The notes below the pieces were generated by a model. The model ran no database searches, was not told the DNA's origin, and saw only the letters and a program-made list of their open reading frames with translations. The position numbers and the translations under genes were made by a program. Below, piece after piece: positions 1 through 8,797 of a stretch of 55,302 nucleotides of DNA. Positions within the stretch are counted from its first letter, which is position 1. Every line of letters begins with the position of its first letter. This DNA is from Tissierellia bacterium (GTDB taxonomy: Bacteria > Bacillota > Clostridia > Tissierellales > Peptoniphilaceae). Location: contig JAUNVC010000003.1 in the NCBI GenBank assembly GCA_030537875.1, positions 1-55,302 on the forward strand, in the 5' to 3' direction.

Positions 1-2394
1 GTGAACTTTAACATAGTGGGTATAGGGCTCCCACTTGGCAAAGACTTGCATATTGTGGGCGGGCATGGGCATATGCTCATCAAAGGGAAGCATATATCCC
101 GGATCCAAGTACCAGCCCATGAACAAATGTCCATCCCCATTTTTTGTAACCTCATCATAGTTGGTAACATCTTTTGTCTGGGGATCGATGATTGCCTTGG
201 TAAATCGACTTATATACTCCTCAATTTCATGCTCTTTGGCCGGGATGTTGGGATCTCCTCCCTCAGGTCCCGGAGGACCCACTAAAACAGAATCATAGGG
301 AATATCTGAAACCGTTAAAGGTCCGTGAGTTCCTGTCATGCCCGACTCAAACCGCAAATCGAAATTTTTCTTTTTATAGATAACTGGAAAGACCATATAA
401 TCACTAGGAGAACCGGGTACGCCGGAAACTGTCACAAGCTTGCTATTTATGTTGTTATTTGTACTAGGGTTAAGTTTCTTGGGCGTAATTGAAACATATC
501 CATCAATCAGAGGGCAATCTTCTCCTTGCAACCATATACTTTTATTGAAGCCTCCCATCTCAACAATACTAGGCTCATCCTTGTTGGGGAGAAGGTGATT
601 TTCAATAATATCTGTAGTCGTAGTGCCCTTATCCAACCAATTCAAAGCTTGATTATAGCTTAGATTTTGACTGTCTAAAGGCAATCGGATAGGGATAGAT
701 AATAGTTTGTCGTTTCCCCATTTATTCGTCGTAACAACTACGAATTTCCATGCTTCTCCATCCCGTTGCATGTATTTTCCTTCATAGGTTCCAACTACAA
801 CTTTTTCCGTTGCATATGGAGCAACTGTAAACCAAAGGCCCTTTTCGTAGTTTGCAATCAATTTCCCTTGCTGTTCATTATACTTTTTAAGGATATATTT
901 CCAACCCCTAGAATCATCCATTAACTGCAGATTTTGCCCATATTTAAAGTTCCCAAGAGCAGAAGGGTTCATCGTTTCATCTTCAAGAAGGTTGCTTCCA
1001 GTCTGACTTGTACTTTTATATACTCTAAGATTCACCGTATCCCGATCAAGATACACAAGTTTTGTGGTGAGGCCATTTCCCTTTAATATACAATCCACTT
1101 CATTGGTTTTTTCCTTATTGACATGAAAGCCTTTAAGGAGTTCCTCTTCAATGCCCATGGGATTTGCGTATTTAAGTAAATTCCGATTATTATTGGTCTG
1201 CTCTAAGTAGGACTGAAATTGGTTCTTATCCAGATTTGTGACTTGTTCCGGTGTGGAGGAACTTTGGTCATCAAAGATAATTTTGCTACCCGATAAGCCT
1301 TCTGTTTTTTGCAGATTGTTGCTGGCAGAAGAACCGTGGTTAGAAAAATAGCCCAAAAATTCATAGGGACTGGTGCCAGGTTTTATTTGGTCCGGTCTTT
1401 TTTCACGCATGAAAACAATACCAAATTTTACCCTTTTGGGTGTATATTTGGCATAGATGACGGTACTTTTTGTAATTTCTTTATCAAACACAAGTTCCCC
1501 ACCAACCATCTTTGTGGTCAACGTGATTTCAGTATCTTCCATCTGTCCTGTGGCGGGATTGAGTTTTTTCTCTATGACATACCAATGGTCAAAGGTGTAC
1601 CCTTCTTTTTCTGGATCGTTGACAGGCACTTTAGCATAAATTTCATCTTTACCTAAAAAGTATCCATCAATATTGGTGCCACCATCGGTGTCATAATTGA
1701 TTCGATAGGCCTTTTCTAAGACGGCATAGACCACCACGGAACCATCCACTTCCGTTGGATCCGCATCTTCTTTAAACTGAAAATTCTTTCCTGCGGCTAC
1801 GACAGCTTCCCAAGTGGGGATATCGGGATCCAAACTCCATCCTTTCAGGATTTTGTTTTCCCGCATCACATTGGGCTCATCATTGATGGTGATATGTTTT
1901 TCATTATCAGCCGTAGCCGTTCCTAGTATGATACTTCCTTCGGCAAAAAAGAGTGTTGAAACATCTTTGTATTTAGGATAGACATAGAGGGTAATCCTTT
2001 CCTTGACATTGTATCCTTCGTTAAAGATAATCTTCTGTTCCACTCCATTATATGTTGTATACCAACCATCAAATAATTTTTTATTGATCTCCACAAGTTC
2101 AGGTTCATCTAGTTTCCCATGGGTTTTGATTCTTTGAACATTGACTGGAACAGGTGTGGTAGAACCATTGGAAGCATTGGTTGCATCCTCTTTTGTTTTA
2201 TAGAATCGATATTCATGAACGGGTGTCGTAGGTCCTGGATCGATACTCCTTACTGCATCTTTCGCACCATCGCTTATACTCAGTATATCAACTGTGCCGG
2301 GCTGATTTTCTTCCACCCCTCTTTGTGCCATGGCTGGCGTGATCAGACTTGCAACCATAAGTATTGTTAAAGCGATTGCTATCCATTTTTTCAT
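1..2394 (-). CDS. Secreted InlB B-repeat (Listeria-Bacteroides repeat) surface protein, C-terminus cut off by window edge
   Basis: The frame starting at ATG 2394 stays open for 798 codons to base 1, so the 3' end lies outside the window. The start follows a GGGAGG ribosome site. The N-terminus (MKKWIAIALTILMVASLITP, then AMA) is a signal peptide with a likely cut after AMA. The mature part has several InlB B-repeat-like modules, recognised by the pattern FxGWYxx or FDHWYV followed by a short strand and VFAKW or IYAKY, for example near residues 85-110, 215-275 and 760-790. Such modules form beta-grasp stalks in cell-surface proteins. Adhesion is a family-based inference; no sorting signal is visible because the C-terminus is missing. 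It is transcribed alone from its own promoter. Confidence 0.85.
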   Translation of the reverse strand, partial: MKKWIAIALTILMVASLITPAMAQRGVEENQPGTVDILSISDGAKDAVRSIDPGPTTPVHEYRFYKTKEDATNASNGSTTPVPVNVQRIKTHGKLDEPELVEINKKLFDGWYTTYNGVEQKIIFNEGYNVKERITLYVYPKYKDVSTLFFAEGSIILGTATADNEKHITINDEPNVMRENKILKGWSLDPDIPTWEAVVAAGKNFQFKEDADPTEVDGSVVVYAVLEKAYRINYDTDGGTNIDGYFLGKDEIYAKVPVNDPEKEGYTFDHWYVIEKKLNPATGQMEDTEITLTTKMVGGELVFDKEITKSTVIYAKYTPKRVKFGIVFMREKRPDQIKPGTSPYEFLGYFSNHGSSASNNLQKTEGLSGSKIIFDDQSSSTPEQVTNLDKNQFQSYLEQTNNNRNLLKYANPMGIEEELLKGFHVNKEKTNEVDCILKGNGLTTKLVYLDRDTVNLRVYKSTSQTGSNLLEDETMNPSALGNFKYGQNLQLMDDSRGWKYILKKYNEQQGKLIANYEKGLWFTVAPYATEKVVVGTYEGKYMQRDGEAWKFVVVTTNKWGNDKLLSIPIRLPLDSQNLSYNQALNWLDKGTTTTDIIENHLLPNKDEPSIVEMGGFNKSIWLQGEDCPLIDGYVSITPKKLNPSTNNNINSKLVTVSGVPGSPSDYMVFPVIYKKKNFDLRFESGMTGTHGPLTVSDIPYDSVLVGPPGPEGGDPNIPAKEHEIEEYISRFTKAIIDPQTKDVTNYDEVTKNGDGHLFMGWYLDPGYMLPFDEHMPMPAHNMQVFAKWEPYTHYVKVH

Positions 2395-2461
2395 ATTTCC
2401 CTCCCGTTTTCTTATTAGTATAGTAAAGGACTTAATTTATTTTCTACTATCTCTTATATTA

Positions 2462-2490
2462 ATTATACCTTAGATTATAGTAGAATACAA
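2462..2490 (-). promoter_or_regulatory. Sigma-A-type promoter for the InlB-repeat gene
   Basis: On the minus strand a TTGTAT box (2490-2485) and a TATAAT box (2467-2462) are separated by 17 bases and lie about 70 bases before the ATG at 2394. A second, worse-spaced pair, TTGATA (2500-2495) and TATAAT (2479-2474), overlaps it with a 15-base spacer. Confidence 0.6.
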
Positions 2491-2563
2491 TCCGTATCAA
2501 GTCACGAATATGCCATTTTGTTATTTGTATTTGTCTATTTTTCAACTTTTCTCACCATTTAAA

Positions 2564-2589
2564 CAAAAAAATACCCCCTTGCGGGGGTG
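2564..2589 (-). terminator. Intrinsic terminator of the copper operon
   Basis: Downstream of the CopZ stop on the minus strand a GC-only stem (ACCCCC 2573-2578 with GGGGGT 2583-2588, loop TTGC) is followed by a run of T. A second 7-bp hairpin (ATTCGTC/GACGAAT, 2592-2608) lies just before it. Confidence 0.85.
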
Positions 2590-2618
2590 CGATTCGTCAA
2601 CGACGAATAGTTTTATTT

Positions 2619-2831
2619 TCAGCCACAGTCTTCTTCTTCTTGTTTGACGTTGAATCCGATCGCTTCAATGGCTTTTTGGACCATGGTGTCACTTGCCAAC
2701 CCTTCATAGGTGGCAAAGCCCTCTTCTAAATTGACAACCACATTACTAACTCCTGGAATTTTTTCCAATGCTTCCTTGACCGATGCAACACAATGGTCGC
2801 AGGTCATACCTTCAATAAATACTTTATTCAT
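2619..2831 (-). CDS. copZ: Copper chaperone, heavy-metal-associated domain protein
   Basis: A 70-residue single HMA domain protein that binds Cu(I) in the cytoplasm and passes it to the CopA ATPase. The metal-binding motif MTCDHC is at residues 9-14, followed by the usual helix (VASVKEALEKIPGV) and the VNLEEG strand. I chose ATG 2831 because an AGGAGG site lies just upstream; a start at 2855 would add eight residues with no ribosome site. The tail is acidic and ends in EEEDCG, an extra cysteine not common in the family. It follows copA by 36 bases and is the last gene before the terminator. Confidence 0.88.
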   Translation of the reverse strand: MNKVFIEGMTCDHCVASVKEALEKIPGVSNVVVNLEEGFATYEGLASDTMVQKAIEAIGFNVKQEEEDCG

Positions 2832-2867
2832 TTGATTTCCTCCTGTTCCTTTCATCTATACCCTTTT

Positions 2868-5024
2868 TTACTTTCTTTTTAACCGTAGAGAATTTGTGAC
2901 GACGGATACGGAACTCAATGCCATGGCTGCACCGGCAATCATGGGGTTTAAAAGTCCCAAGGCCGCAATGGGAATGCCGATGATATTATAGAAAAAGGCC
3001 CAAAATAGGTTTTGTTTCACTGTCCGCATGGTTTTATGACTAATGTCCATGGCACGGACGAGGGAGCGAATGTCTCCTCGTATCAATGTGATGTCACCTG
3101 ATTCCATGGCAATGTCGGTTCCCGTTCCCATGGCAAATCCAATGTCGGCGGTGGCAAGGGCTGGGGCATCATTGATTCCATCACCCACCATGCCAACTAC
3201 GTAGGATTGCTGAAGTTCTTTGATTTTTTCTGCCTTGTCATCGGGTAGTACCTCGGCCATGTTTTCATCAACTCCTGCCAAGGCTCCAATTTTATCTGCA
3301 GCACTCTTGCTATCTCCTGTGAGCATGACGGTATGAAGTTTCATGGATTTTAATTGGGAGATAGCTTCTTTGGAATGTTCTTTTAAGGGATCCCAAAGCG
3401 ATAGAATCATGAGAAGTTCTTTATCTTTTGCCATGGCGACATAGGTGTACCCTTCTCCCAAGTGTTCTTGGATTTGGTTTCGTACAGAAATACCTTCTCC
3501 TTCCAAATAGGATGGTGATCCTGCAAGATAGACGCTTCCCCCAGATTGAAATGCCACCCCTTTTCCTGTAACACTTTGGAAATCCCCATGGGGTAGACTC
3601 TCTTTCTTTATTCCTTCCGATTCAAAGGCCTCTACAATGGCCATGGCAATGGGATGTTCACTTTCTCTTTCCATGGCATAGAGCATCGCTTTATTTTCTT
3701 TTTCGTCACCAGAAATAGTGAAGACTTCTTTCAATGTGGGCCGTCCATAGGTGATGGTTCCAGTTTTATCCATGACCATACAGTTGATGGAATGGGCCTG
3801 CTCTAAAGCTGCTGCATTGCGAATCAGGATTCCTTCTTCGGCCGCTTTACCGGTCCCCACCATGATGGCTGTCGGTGTGGCAAGTCCCAAAGAACAGGGG
3901 CATGCAATGACCAGTACAGAAACGGCTGCGACAATGGCCCGTTCCGTTCCTCCGTGGAGGAGGAGATGAACTACTAGGGTGATAAGGGCAATTCCTATGA
4001 CCACAGGCACAAAGACCGCCGCCACTTTGTCTGCGATTCTTTGTACCGGTGCTTTGGTGTTTTGGGCTTCTTCCACCATATGGATGATTTTGGAAAGACC
4101 GGTTTCTTCTGGGGATCTGGTCACTTCTACCAACAAGCTTCCCTGTCCATTTATGGTTCCAGCAAAGACCATGTCTCCAAGTCCCTTATCCCGTGGGATA
4201 GATTCTCCTGTGAGCATGGATTCATCCAGTGTTGAGTCTCCACGTATAATGATTCCATCACAGCTGACCCTTTCGCCCGGCTTTATGAGCACATGAAATC
4301 CAATTTGTAAATCCTCAATGGCGATGGTTTGGTAGGTGCCATCCCTTTCAATGGTGGCCGTTTTCGGTGCCAGATCCATGAGTTTTTCCAAAGCTTCGGA
4401 AGTTTTTCCCTTGGCACGGGATTCTAACATTTTCCCCAATAAAATCAGGGTGATGATCATGGCAGAGCTTTCAAAATAAAGATGGGGGTTCCCTGTAAGC
4501 CAGTTGTAAATACTATATCCATAGGCAGCCGAGGTACCCAAGGCAACCAATACGTCCATGTTCATGGATCCTGATTTTAGAGATAGCCATGCGCCCCGAT
4601 AAAATACATAGCCAATGTAAAATTGAACCACGGTGGCAAGGACAAATTGTACAGCCGGTTCCCCAAAGAATACATGGACTCCTGCCATATGAAAGAACAT
4701 AACTGCAAATAAGGGAAGAGAAAAGACGAGAGAAATGATAAATCTCCTCCGATATTTGGCATATTGGGCTTCTTTTCTCCTTCGGTCTGCTCCCACATCC
4801 CGTTTGATCTCTTCTCGAGCGCCAAATCCCAGTGCCTCTATTCTTCTTGTAATTTCAGCTAAATCTATTTGGTCCTCATCGTAGACGACACGTCCTTTGT
4901 TGGTGGATAGGTTTACGGCCACTTCTTCCACACCGGGTAAGCTGCTTACCACCCGATCAATTCTAGATGAACAAGCTGCGCAGTGCATTCCCTCGATGAG
5001 TAGAAATTTTTCTTTTCGTTTCAT
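2868..5024 (-). CDS. copA: Copper-exporting P1B-type ATPase
   Basis: A 718-residue membrane ATPase that exports Cu(I). One N-terminal HMA domain carries GMHCAAC (CxxC at 15-18). Eight membrane helices are expected. The copper-site motif CPC is at 375-377, the phosphorylation motif DKTGT at 419, the SEHP nucleotide-domain motif near 460, and GDGINDAP at 614. The C-terminal helix carries the MALSSVSVV signature of Cu(I) pumps. The length suits a single-HMA CopA; many Bacillus homologues have two HMA domains. The start has GGAGG before ATG 5024. It is co-transcribed with copZ. No CsoR or CopY gene is in the window. Confidence 0.95.
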   Translation of the reverse strand: MKRKEKFLLIEGMHCAACSSRIDRVVSSLPGVEEVAVNLSTNKGRVVYDEDQIDLAEITRRIEALGFGAREEIKRDVGADRRRKEAQYAKYRRRFIISLVFSLPLFAVMFFHMAGVHVFFGEPAVQFVLATVVQFYIGYVFYRGAWLSLKSGSMNMDVLVALGTSAAYGYSIYNWLTGNPHLYFESSAMIITLILLGKMLESRAKGKTSEALEKLMDLAPKTATIERDGTYQTIAIEDLQIGFHVLIKPGERVSCDGIIIRGDSTLDESMLTGESIPRDKGLGDMVFAGTINGQGSLLVEVTRSPEETGLSKIIHMVEEAQNTKAPVQRIADKVAAVFVPVVIGIALITLVVHLLLHGGTERAIVAAVSVLVIACPCSLGLATPTAIMVGTGKAAEEGILIRNAAALEQAHSINCMVMDKTGTITYGRPTLKEVFTISGDEKENKAMLYAMERESEHPIAMAIVEAFESEGIKKESLPHGDFQSVTGKGVAFQSGGSVYLAGSPSYLEGEGISVRNQIQEHLGEGYTYVAMAKDKELLMILSLWDPLKEHSKEAISQLKSMKLHTVMLTGDSKSAADKIGALAGVDENMAEVLPDDKAEKIKELQQSYVVGMVGDGINDAPALATADIGFAMGTGTDIAMESGDITLIRGDIRSLVRAMDISHKTMRTVKQNLFWAFFYNIIGIPIAALGLLNPMIAGAAMALSSVSVVTNSLRLKRK

Positions 5025-5042
5025 GTTCTACCTCCTGTCAAT

Positions 5043-5085
5043 CATATATACCCCATTCCCATTTAGACAAACATAGACAGTTTGT
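5043..5085 (-). promoter_or_regulatory. copA promoter with overlapping inverted repeat (candidate operator)
   Basis: A minus-strand pair TTGTCT (5070-5065) and TATATG (5048-5043) with a 16-base spacer precedes copA. An inverted repeat ACAAAC-N7-GTTTGT (5067-5085) overlaps the -35 box, as expected for a repressor site. It does not match the CsoR or CopY consensus closely, so the regulator is unknown. Confidence 0.4.
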
Positions 5086-5100
5086 AGGCCGGCAAGTATC

Positions 5101-5129
5101 TTGCGTTTTACAGGGTTCTGTGATATAGT
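5101..5129 (+). promoter_or_regulatory. glyS promoter
   Basis: TTGCGT (5101-5106) and TATAGT (5124-5129) are separated by exactly 17 bases. The leader to the ATG at 5154 is only about 20 bases, so there is no room for a T-box element. Confidence 0.6.
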
Positions 5130-5153
5130 ATCAAGAAGAAAGAGGAGGTTACT

Positions 5154-6536
5154 ATGTTGGAATCCATGGATACTTTAACAGCTCTTGCCAAGAGCAGAGG
5201 TTTTATATTTGCCGGAAGTGAATTGTACGGCGGTCTTAGCAATACATGGGATTATGGTCCTGTGGGTGTGTTACTTAAAAACAACGTAAAAAAGGCATGG
5301 TGGAAGAAGTTTGTCCGAGAGACTCGCTATAACGTGGGAATCGACGCGGCAATTTTAATGAATCCTGAAGTATGGGTTGCCAGCGGTCATGTGGGCGGTT
5401 TTTCTGATCCCCTCATAGATTGTAAAGAGTGTAAGAGTCGCTTCCGTGCGGATAAGCTCATTGAAGACTATGCAGAAGCAAAGGGAGAAGATGTTCATCC
5501 CGATGGTTGGTCCCATGAAGAGCTGATGGACTATATTGATGAAAAGAAGATCGATTGTCCCCTCTGCGGTAAGCACAACTATACCTCCATCCGGAAGTTT
5601 AATCTGATGTTTAAAACCTATCAAGGGGTCACCGAAGAATCCACCAGTGAGATTTACCTTCGTCCTGAAACGGCCCAAGGAATTTTCGTCAATTTTAAAA
5701 ATGTCCAGAGAACTTCAAGGAAGCAGGTTCCCTTTGGTATTGCGCAAATTGGTAAGAGTTTCCGAAATGAAATCACTCCAGGAAATTTTACTTTCCGTAC
5801 CAGAGAATTTGAACAGATGGAATTGGAATTTTTTGTCAAACCCGGAACCGATGATGAGTGGTTTATCTATTGGAGAAATTTCTGTCGCGATTTTCTCATC
5901 AATTTAGGAATGCGTGAAGAATTTATGCGGTTGCGAGATCATGGAGAAGAGGAACTTTCCTTCTATTCCAAAGCTACAACCGACATTGAGTATAAATTCC
6001 CCTTTGGTTGGGGAGAACTTTGGGGAATTGCCAATCGAACCGATTACGATTTGACTCGCCATATCGACCACGCAAAAACAGACCTGTCCTATCTCGATCC
6101 TCAAACCAACGAAAAATATGTACCCTATGTGATTGAGCCTTCTCTCGGAGCGGATCGTGTTACACTTGCTTTCTTGGCCGATGCCTACCGTGAAGAGGAA
6201 TTGGAAGATGGTACCACTCGTACCGTGATGAAATTCCATCCTGCCCTCGCTCCCTATAAGGTTGCGGTTCTTCCTCTGACAAAAAAGCTCACGGAAAAAG
6301 CCGAAGAGGTCTATACCATGCTCAGCAAAACATTGGATTGTGATTTTGACGAAAAGGGTAGCATCGGAAAACGATACCGCCGTGAGGATGAAATTGGTAC
6401 CCCTTTCTGCGTCACCGTCGACTTCGATACGTTGGAAGATCAAACGGTCACTTTGAGAGATCGTGACACCATGGAACAAATTCGGATCCCCATTGATGAA
6501 ATCCGTGGCTACGTGGAAGAAAAAATGGAGTTTTAG
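5154..6536 (+). CDS. glyS: Glycyl-tRNA synthetase, dimeric (eukaryote-like) type
   Basis: A 460-residue class II synthetase that charges tRNA-Gly. It is the single-chain alpha2 type, not the alpha2beta2 type. Visible are [18 protein letters not shown] N-terminal sequence, the class II insertion with four cysteines (CKEC about residue 90, CPLC about 139), [12 protein letters not shown] about 168, motif 2 ([19 protein letters not shown]) about 203, motif 3 (EPSLGADR) about 329, and a C-terminal anticodon-binding domain ([11 protein letters not shown] onward). ATG 5154 follows AGGAGG with good spacing. It is monocistronic and ends at a bidirectional terminator. Confidence 0.97.
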   Translation: MLESMDTLTALAKSRGFIFAGSELYGGLSNTWDYGPVGVLLKNNVKKAWWKKFVRETRYNVGIDAAILMNPEVWVASGHVGGFSDPLIDCKECKSRFRADKLIEDYAEAKGEDVHPDGWSHEELMDYIDEKKIDCPLCGKHNYTSIRKFNLMFKTYQGVTEESTSEIYLRPETAQGIFVNFKNVQRTSRKQVPFGIAQIGKSFRNEITPGNFTFRTREFEQMELEFFVKPGTDDEWFIYWRNFCRDFLINLGMREEFMRLRDHGEEELSFYSKATTDIEYKFPFGWGELWGIANRTDYDLTRHIDHAKTDLSYLDPQTNEKYVPYVIEPSLGADRVTLAFLADAYREEELEDGTTRTVMKFHPALAPYKVAVLPLTKKLTEKAEEVYTMLSKTLDCDFDEKGSIGKRYRREDEIGTPFCVTVDFDTLEDQTVTLRDRDTMEQIRIPIDEIRGYVEEKMEF

Positions 6537-6542
6537 ACAAAT

Positions 6543-6566
6543 AAAAAGCCCCGAGGGGCTTTTTTA
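6543..6566. terminator. Bidirectional terminator between glyS and the convergent stalk-protein gene
   Basis: AAAAAGCCCC-GA-GGGGCTTTTTT: a symmetrical hairpin with A and T tracts on either side, so it can stop transcription from both convergent genes. Confidence 0.9.
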
Positions 6567-6570
6567 AATG

Positions 6571-7476
6571 TTATTTCAAAGCTTTTGGATCTTTTGGATC
6601 GAAGAGTTTAAATTTATAAATATCTCCGCTTTTAAATACATAGATGGCTTCTGTATATTTATCCACCAGGTATTGATCTTTGATTTTAAAGATGTGGTAG
6701 CGGTCATTTTCTCCCACCATTTTGATATTGCCACCGATGGCCAATCTCCACTGTTCTTGTTCCGTGAGATTGGATTTCTTTTGGTCTTCCTCTTTTAGCT
6801 CTTTAAACTTTTCTTGATAAAGGACTTTATAAGCCTTCTTCAATTGTTCTTGTAAAATGCTAAGAGCTTCTTCCTCTTTCAAGGGTTCCAGTTTTTCTGG
6901 ATACTTAGAAACAAAAATTTGCTGATATCCAGGCAATAGGGGATACATGGTTTTGGTGACATTGGTTCCATCGGTATATTCTACCTTGAAATCAAAGAAC
7001 CCCATCATGCTTTTGAGAGGAACATAGGTTTTTCTTCCCTCTCTCCGTGGTGCCACATCAATAAAGGATGCCTTATCGTTGACCTCCACATTCTCCTGGT
7101 TCAAACGGAATACCACCTTGGTTTTCTCTGTTTTAATGGTAAATTCATCTCCATCGGTTTCGCTGGTTTCAATTTGTCCATCTACGATATCTCGTAAAAT
7201 TTCCATGGGAATCATGGACGATCCATCGATGGCGCGGACATCACTGTCTTTCACAATATTTCCATTGGCTATGAGAAAAATTCCCGGCGGATTTGGTAAA
7301 GAAATCCTCGTGGTTTCATCAAATACAATGGAACGATCCGTTCCCGTATTGGTTAATTCTATTCCATCGAGGTTGGTTTCCATCACCACCGGACCGCGAC
7401 CGGGGCGGAACAAAAAGAAGAGGACCAATATGGCAATGACAGCCAGTACGAGGTATACCTCTTTTCTTAATCTCAT
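6571..7476 (-). CDS. Membrane-anchored protein with a stalk (copper amine oxidase N-terminal-like) domain
   Basis: A 301-residue protein with an uncleaved N-terminal membrane helix (about residues 7-23, VYLVLAVIAILVLFFLF) and an extracytoplasmic part. Residues about 70-190 look like the copper amine oxidase N-terminal fold, with the strand patterns VRAIDGSSMIPMEIL and GRKTYVPLKSMMGFFDFKV. That domain is common in Clostridia surface proteins and does not imply oxidase activity. The C-terminal third is charged and helical. It lies 51 bases after the CBS-domain gene and is the last gene before the shared terminator. Its function is unknown. Confidence 0.7.
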   Translation of the reverse strand: MRLRKEVYLVLAVIAILVLFFLFRPGRGPVVMETNLDGIELTNTGTDRSIVFDETTRISLPNPPGIFLIANGNIVKDSDVRAIDGSSMIPMEILRDIVDGQIETSETDGDEFTIKTEKTKVVFRLNQENVEVNDKASFIDVAPRREGRKTYVPLKSMMGFFDFKVEYTDGTNVTKTMYPLLPGYQQIFVSKYPEKLEPLKEEEALSILQEQLKKAYKVLYQEKFKELKEEDQKKSNLTEQEQWRLAIGGNIKMVGENDRYHIFKIKDQYLVDKYTEAIYVFKSGDIYKFKLFDPKDPKALK

Positions 7477-7527
7477 AATCTCACTCCTTTCGTTGCTTTG
7501 TTTATATATACCCTAATTTCAATTAAA

Positions 7528-8796
7528 TCAACTATTTGTTTTGGTCGTAACAATTTTTACTTTTTTAATTCTGCGGTCTTCCACTTCCAACACACGGATT
7601 CTTAGGTTATCATAATAAATGGTCCCGATCTTATGATCTTCGGGAATGAACCCAAGTTGATTGATGATAAATCCGGCAATGGTGTCATAATCATCGGTAT
7701 CTTCTGGAATGGAAATATGAAGCATATCATTGATGTCCTTGATGGCTGTCGAGCCTTGTACCACTGCTGAATTGGTTGTCAATTCATAGCACTCTGGTTC
7801 GTCGGCATCAAATTCATCATCGATGTCTCCCATAATTTCTTCAATGAGATCTTCCATGGTGACGATTCCAGAAAACCCTCCATACTCATCCATGAGGATG
7901 GCCATGTGACGGTGGGCTCTTTGCATCTCCTGAAACAGGGTATGGATATTTTTCCGTTCAGGCACAAAGTATGCCGGCCGGAGAATTTTCCTAACATCTA
8001 CGTTGGAAAACCCCACCTTCCATGCCTCAGAGAAAAAGTCTTTGAGGTAGAGTACCCCTATGATATTGTCAATATATTCCTCATACACGGGGATCCTCGA
8101 ATATCGGTCCACCATGAGATCTTCCATGAAGTCCTCCGGTGCACTCTCCCCGTCAATCATAAACACTTCTGTCCGAGGCGTCATGATCTCCTCTGCCACC
8201 ATATCGTTAAAGCCCATGACCGAATCAATCATGTCTTTTTCTACGGGATTGATAATTCCTTGTTTTTCTCCTCTTTGAACCATCATAATGATTTGATCTA
8301 GGGTGACTTTGGGTGTCACAGGCGGCAATTTAAATAGCTTTATCAACGCCATTTTAATGACCAAGTATCCCTTGGCGATGGGGTGTGAGAAAAAGAGAAT
8401 TACCGTTAGAAAACCACGCAAAGTGGCCAGGACTTTTTCTGGATGGATACCAACCAGGCGATCTGCCAGTTCCACGGTGAGTAAGTCAAAGACAAGAAGC
8501 ATGACGAGAAATAGAACGACTGCTCCAAATCCCATCCATGGGGTGACCGGAGGTAGACCCACGGCCATGGAAAGTTCCAGAGTTATAATGGCAAAAAATA
8601 AAGTTTTCAATAAGTTATAGGAAAGAGAAAGACGGGTCAATACCGATTCCCTTTTTTCGATGATTTTCACCACATTGGGTGAAAGTTGATCATTATCTGT
8701 GATTCGTACTGCCGTATACAAAATACGGAGTAGGAAGGCCGCCATACAACCGGCCAAGTAAAATATGCTTATTCTTATCCACGGGTCAGGATCCAT
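7528..8796 (-). CDS. CNNM/HlyC-CorC family membrane protein with CBS pair
   Basis: A 422-residue protein of the hemolysin-C/CorC family. The first 170 residues have about three to four membrane helices (DUF21/CNNM-like). They are followed by the signature EKDMIDSVMGFNDMVAEEIM and MTPRTEVFMID, two CBS motifs (about 205-330, second with MDEYGGFSGIVTMEDLIEEI) and a C-terminal CorC_HlyC transporter-associated domain (about 345-420, DDYDTIAGFIINQLG). Family members are linked to Mg2+ or Co2+ efflux or resistance; the actual ion here is not known. The start is one base after the wecB stop, so the gene is in the same operon. Confidence 0.88.
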   Translation of the reverse strand: MDPDPWIRISIFYLAGCMAAFLLRILYTAVRITDNDQLSPNVVKIIEKRESVLTRLSLSYNLLKTLFFAIITLELSMAVGLPPVTPWMGFGAVVLFLVMLLVFDLLTVELADRLVGIHPEKVLATLRGFLTVILFFSHPIAKGYLVIKMALIKLFKLPPVTPKVTLDQIIMMVQRGEKQGIINPVEKDMIDSVMGFNDMVAEEIMTPRTEVFMIDGESAPEDFMEDLMVDRYSRIPVYEEYIDNIIGVLYLKDFFSEAWKVGFSNVDVRKILRPAYFVPERKNIHTLFQEMQRAHRHMAILMDEYGGFSGIVTMEDLIEEIMGDIDDEFDADEPECYELTTNSAVVQGSTAIKDINDMLHISIPEDTDDYDTIAGFIINQLGFIPEDHKIGTIYYDNLRIRVLEVEDRRIKKVKIVTTKTNS

Positions 8797-8797
8797 A

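Noticed and set aside
3979..4296. Plus-strand ORF opposite copA
   Set aside because: Antisense to conserved CopA motifs; no ribosome site.
5130..5153. T-box leader before glyS
   Set aside because: The leader is too short and has no T-box sequence.
5904..6479. 191-residue minus-strand ORF inside glyS
   Set aside because: Antisense of the clearly identified glycyl-tRNA synthetase.
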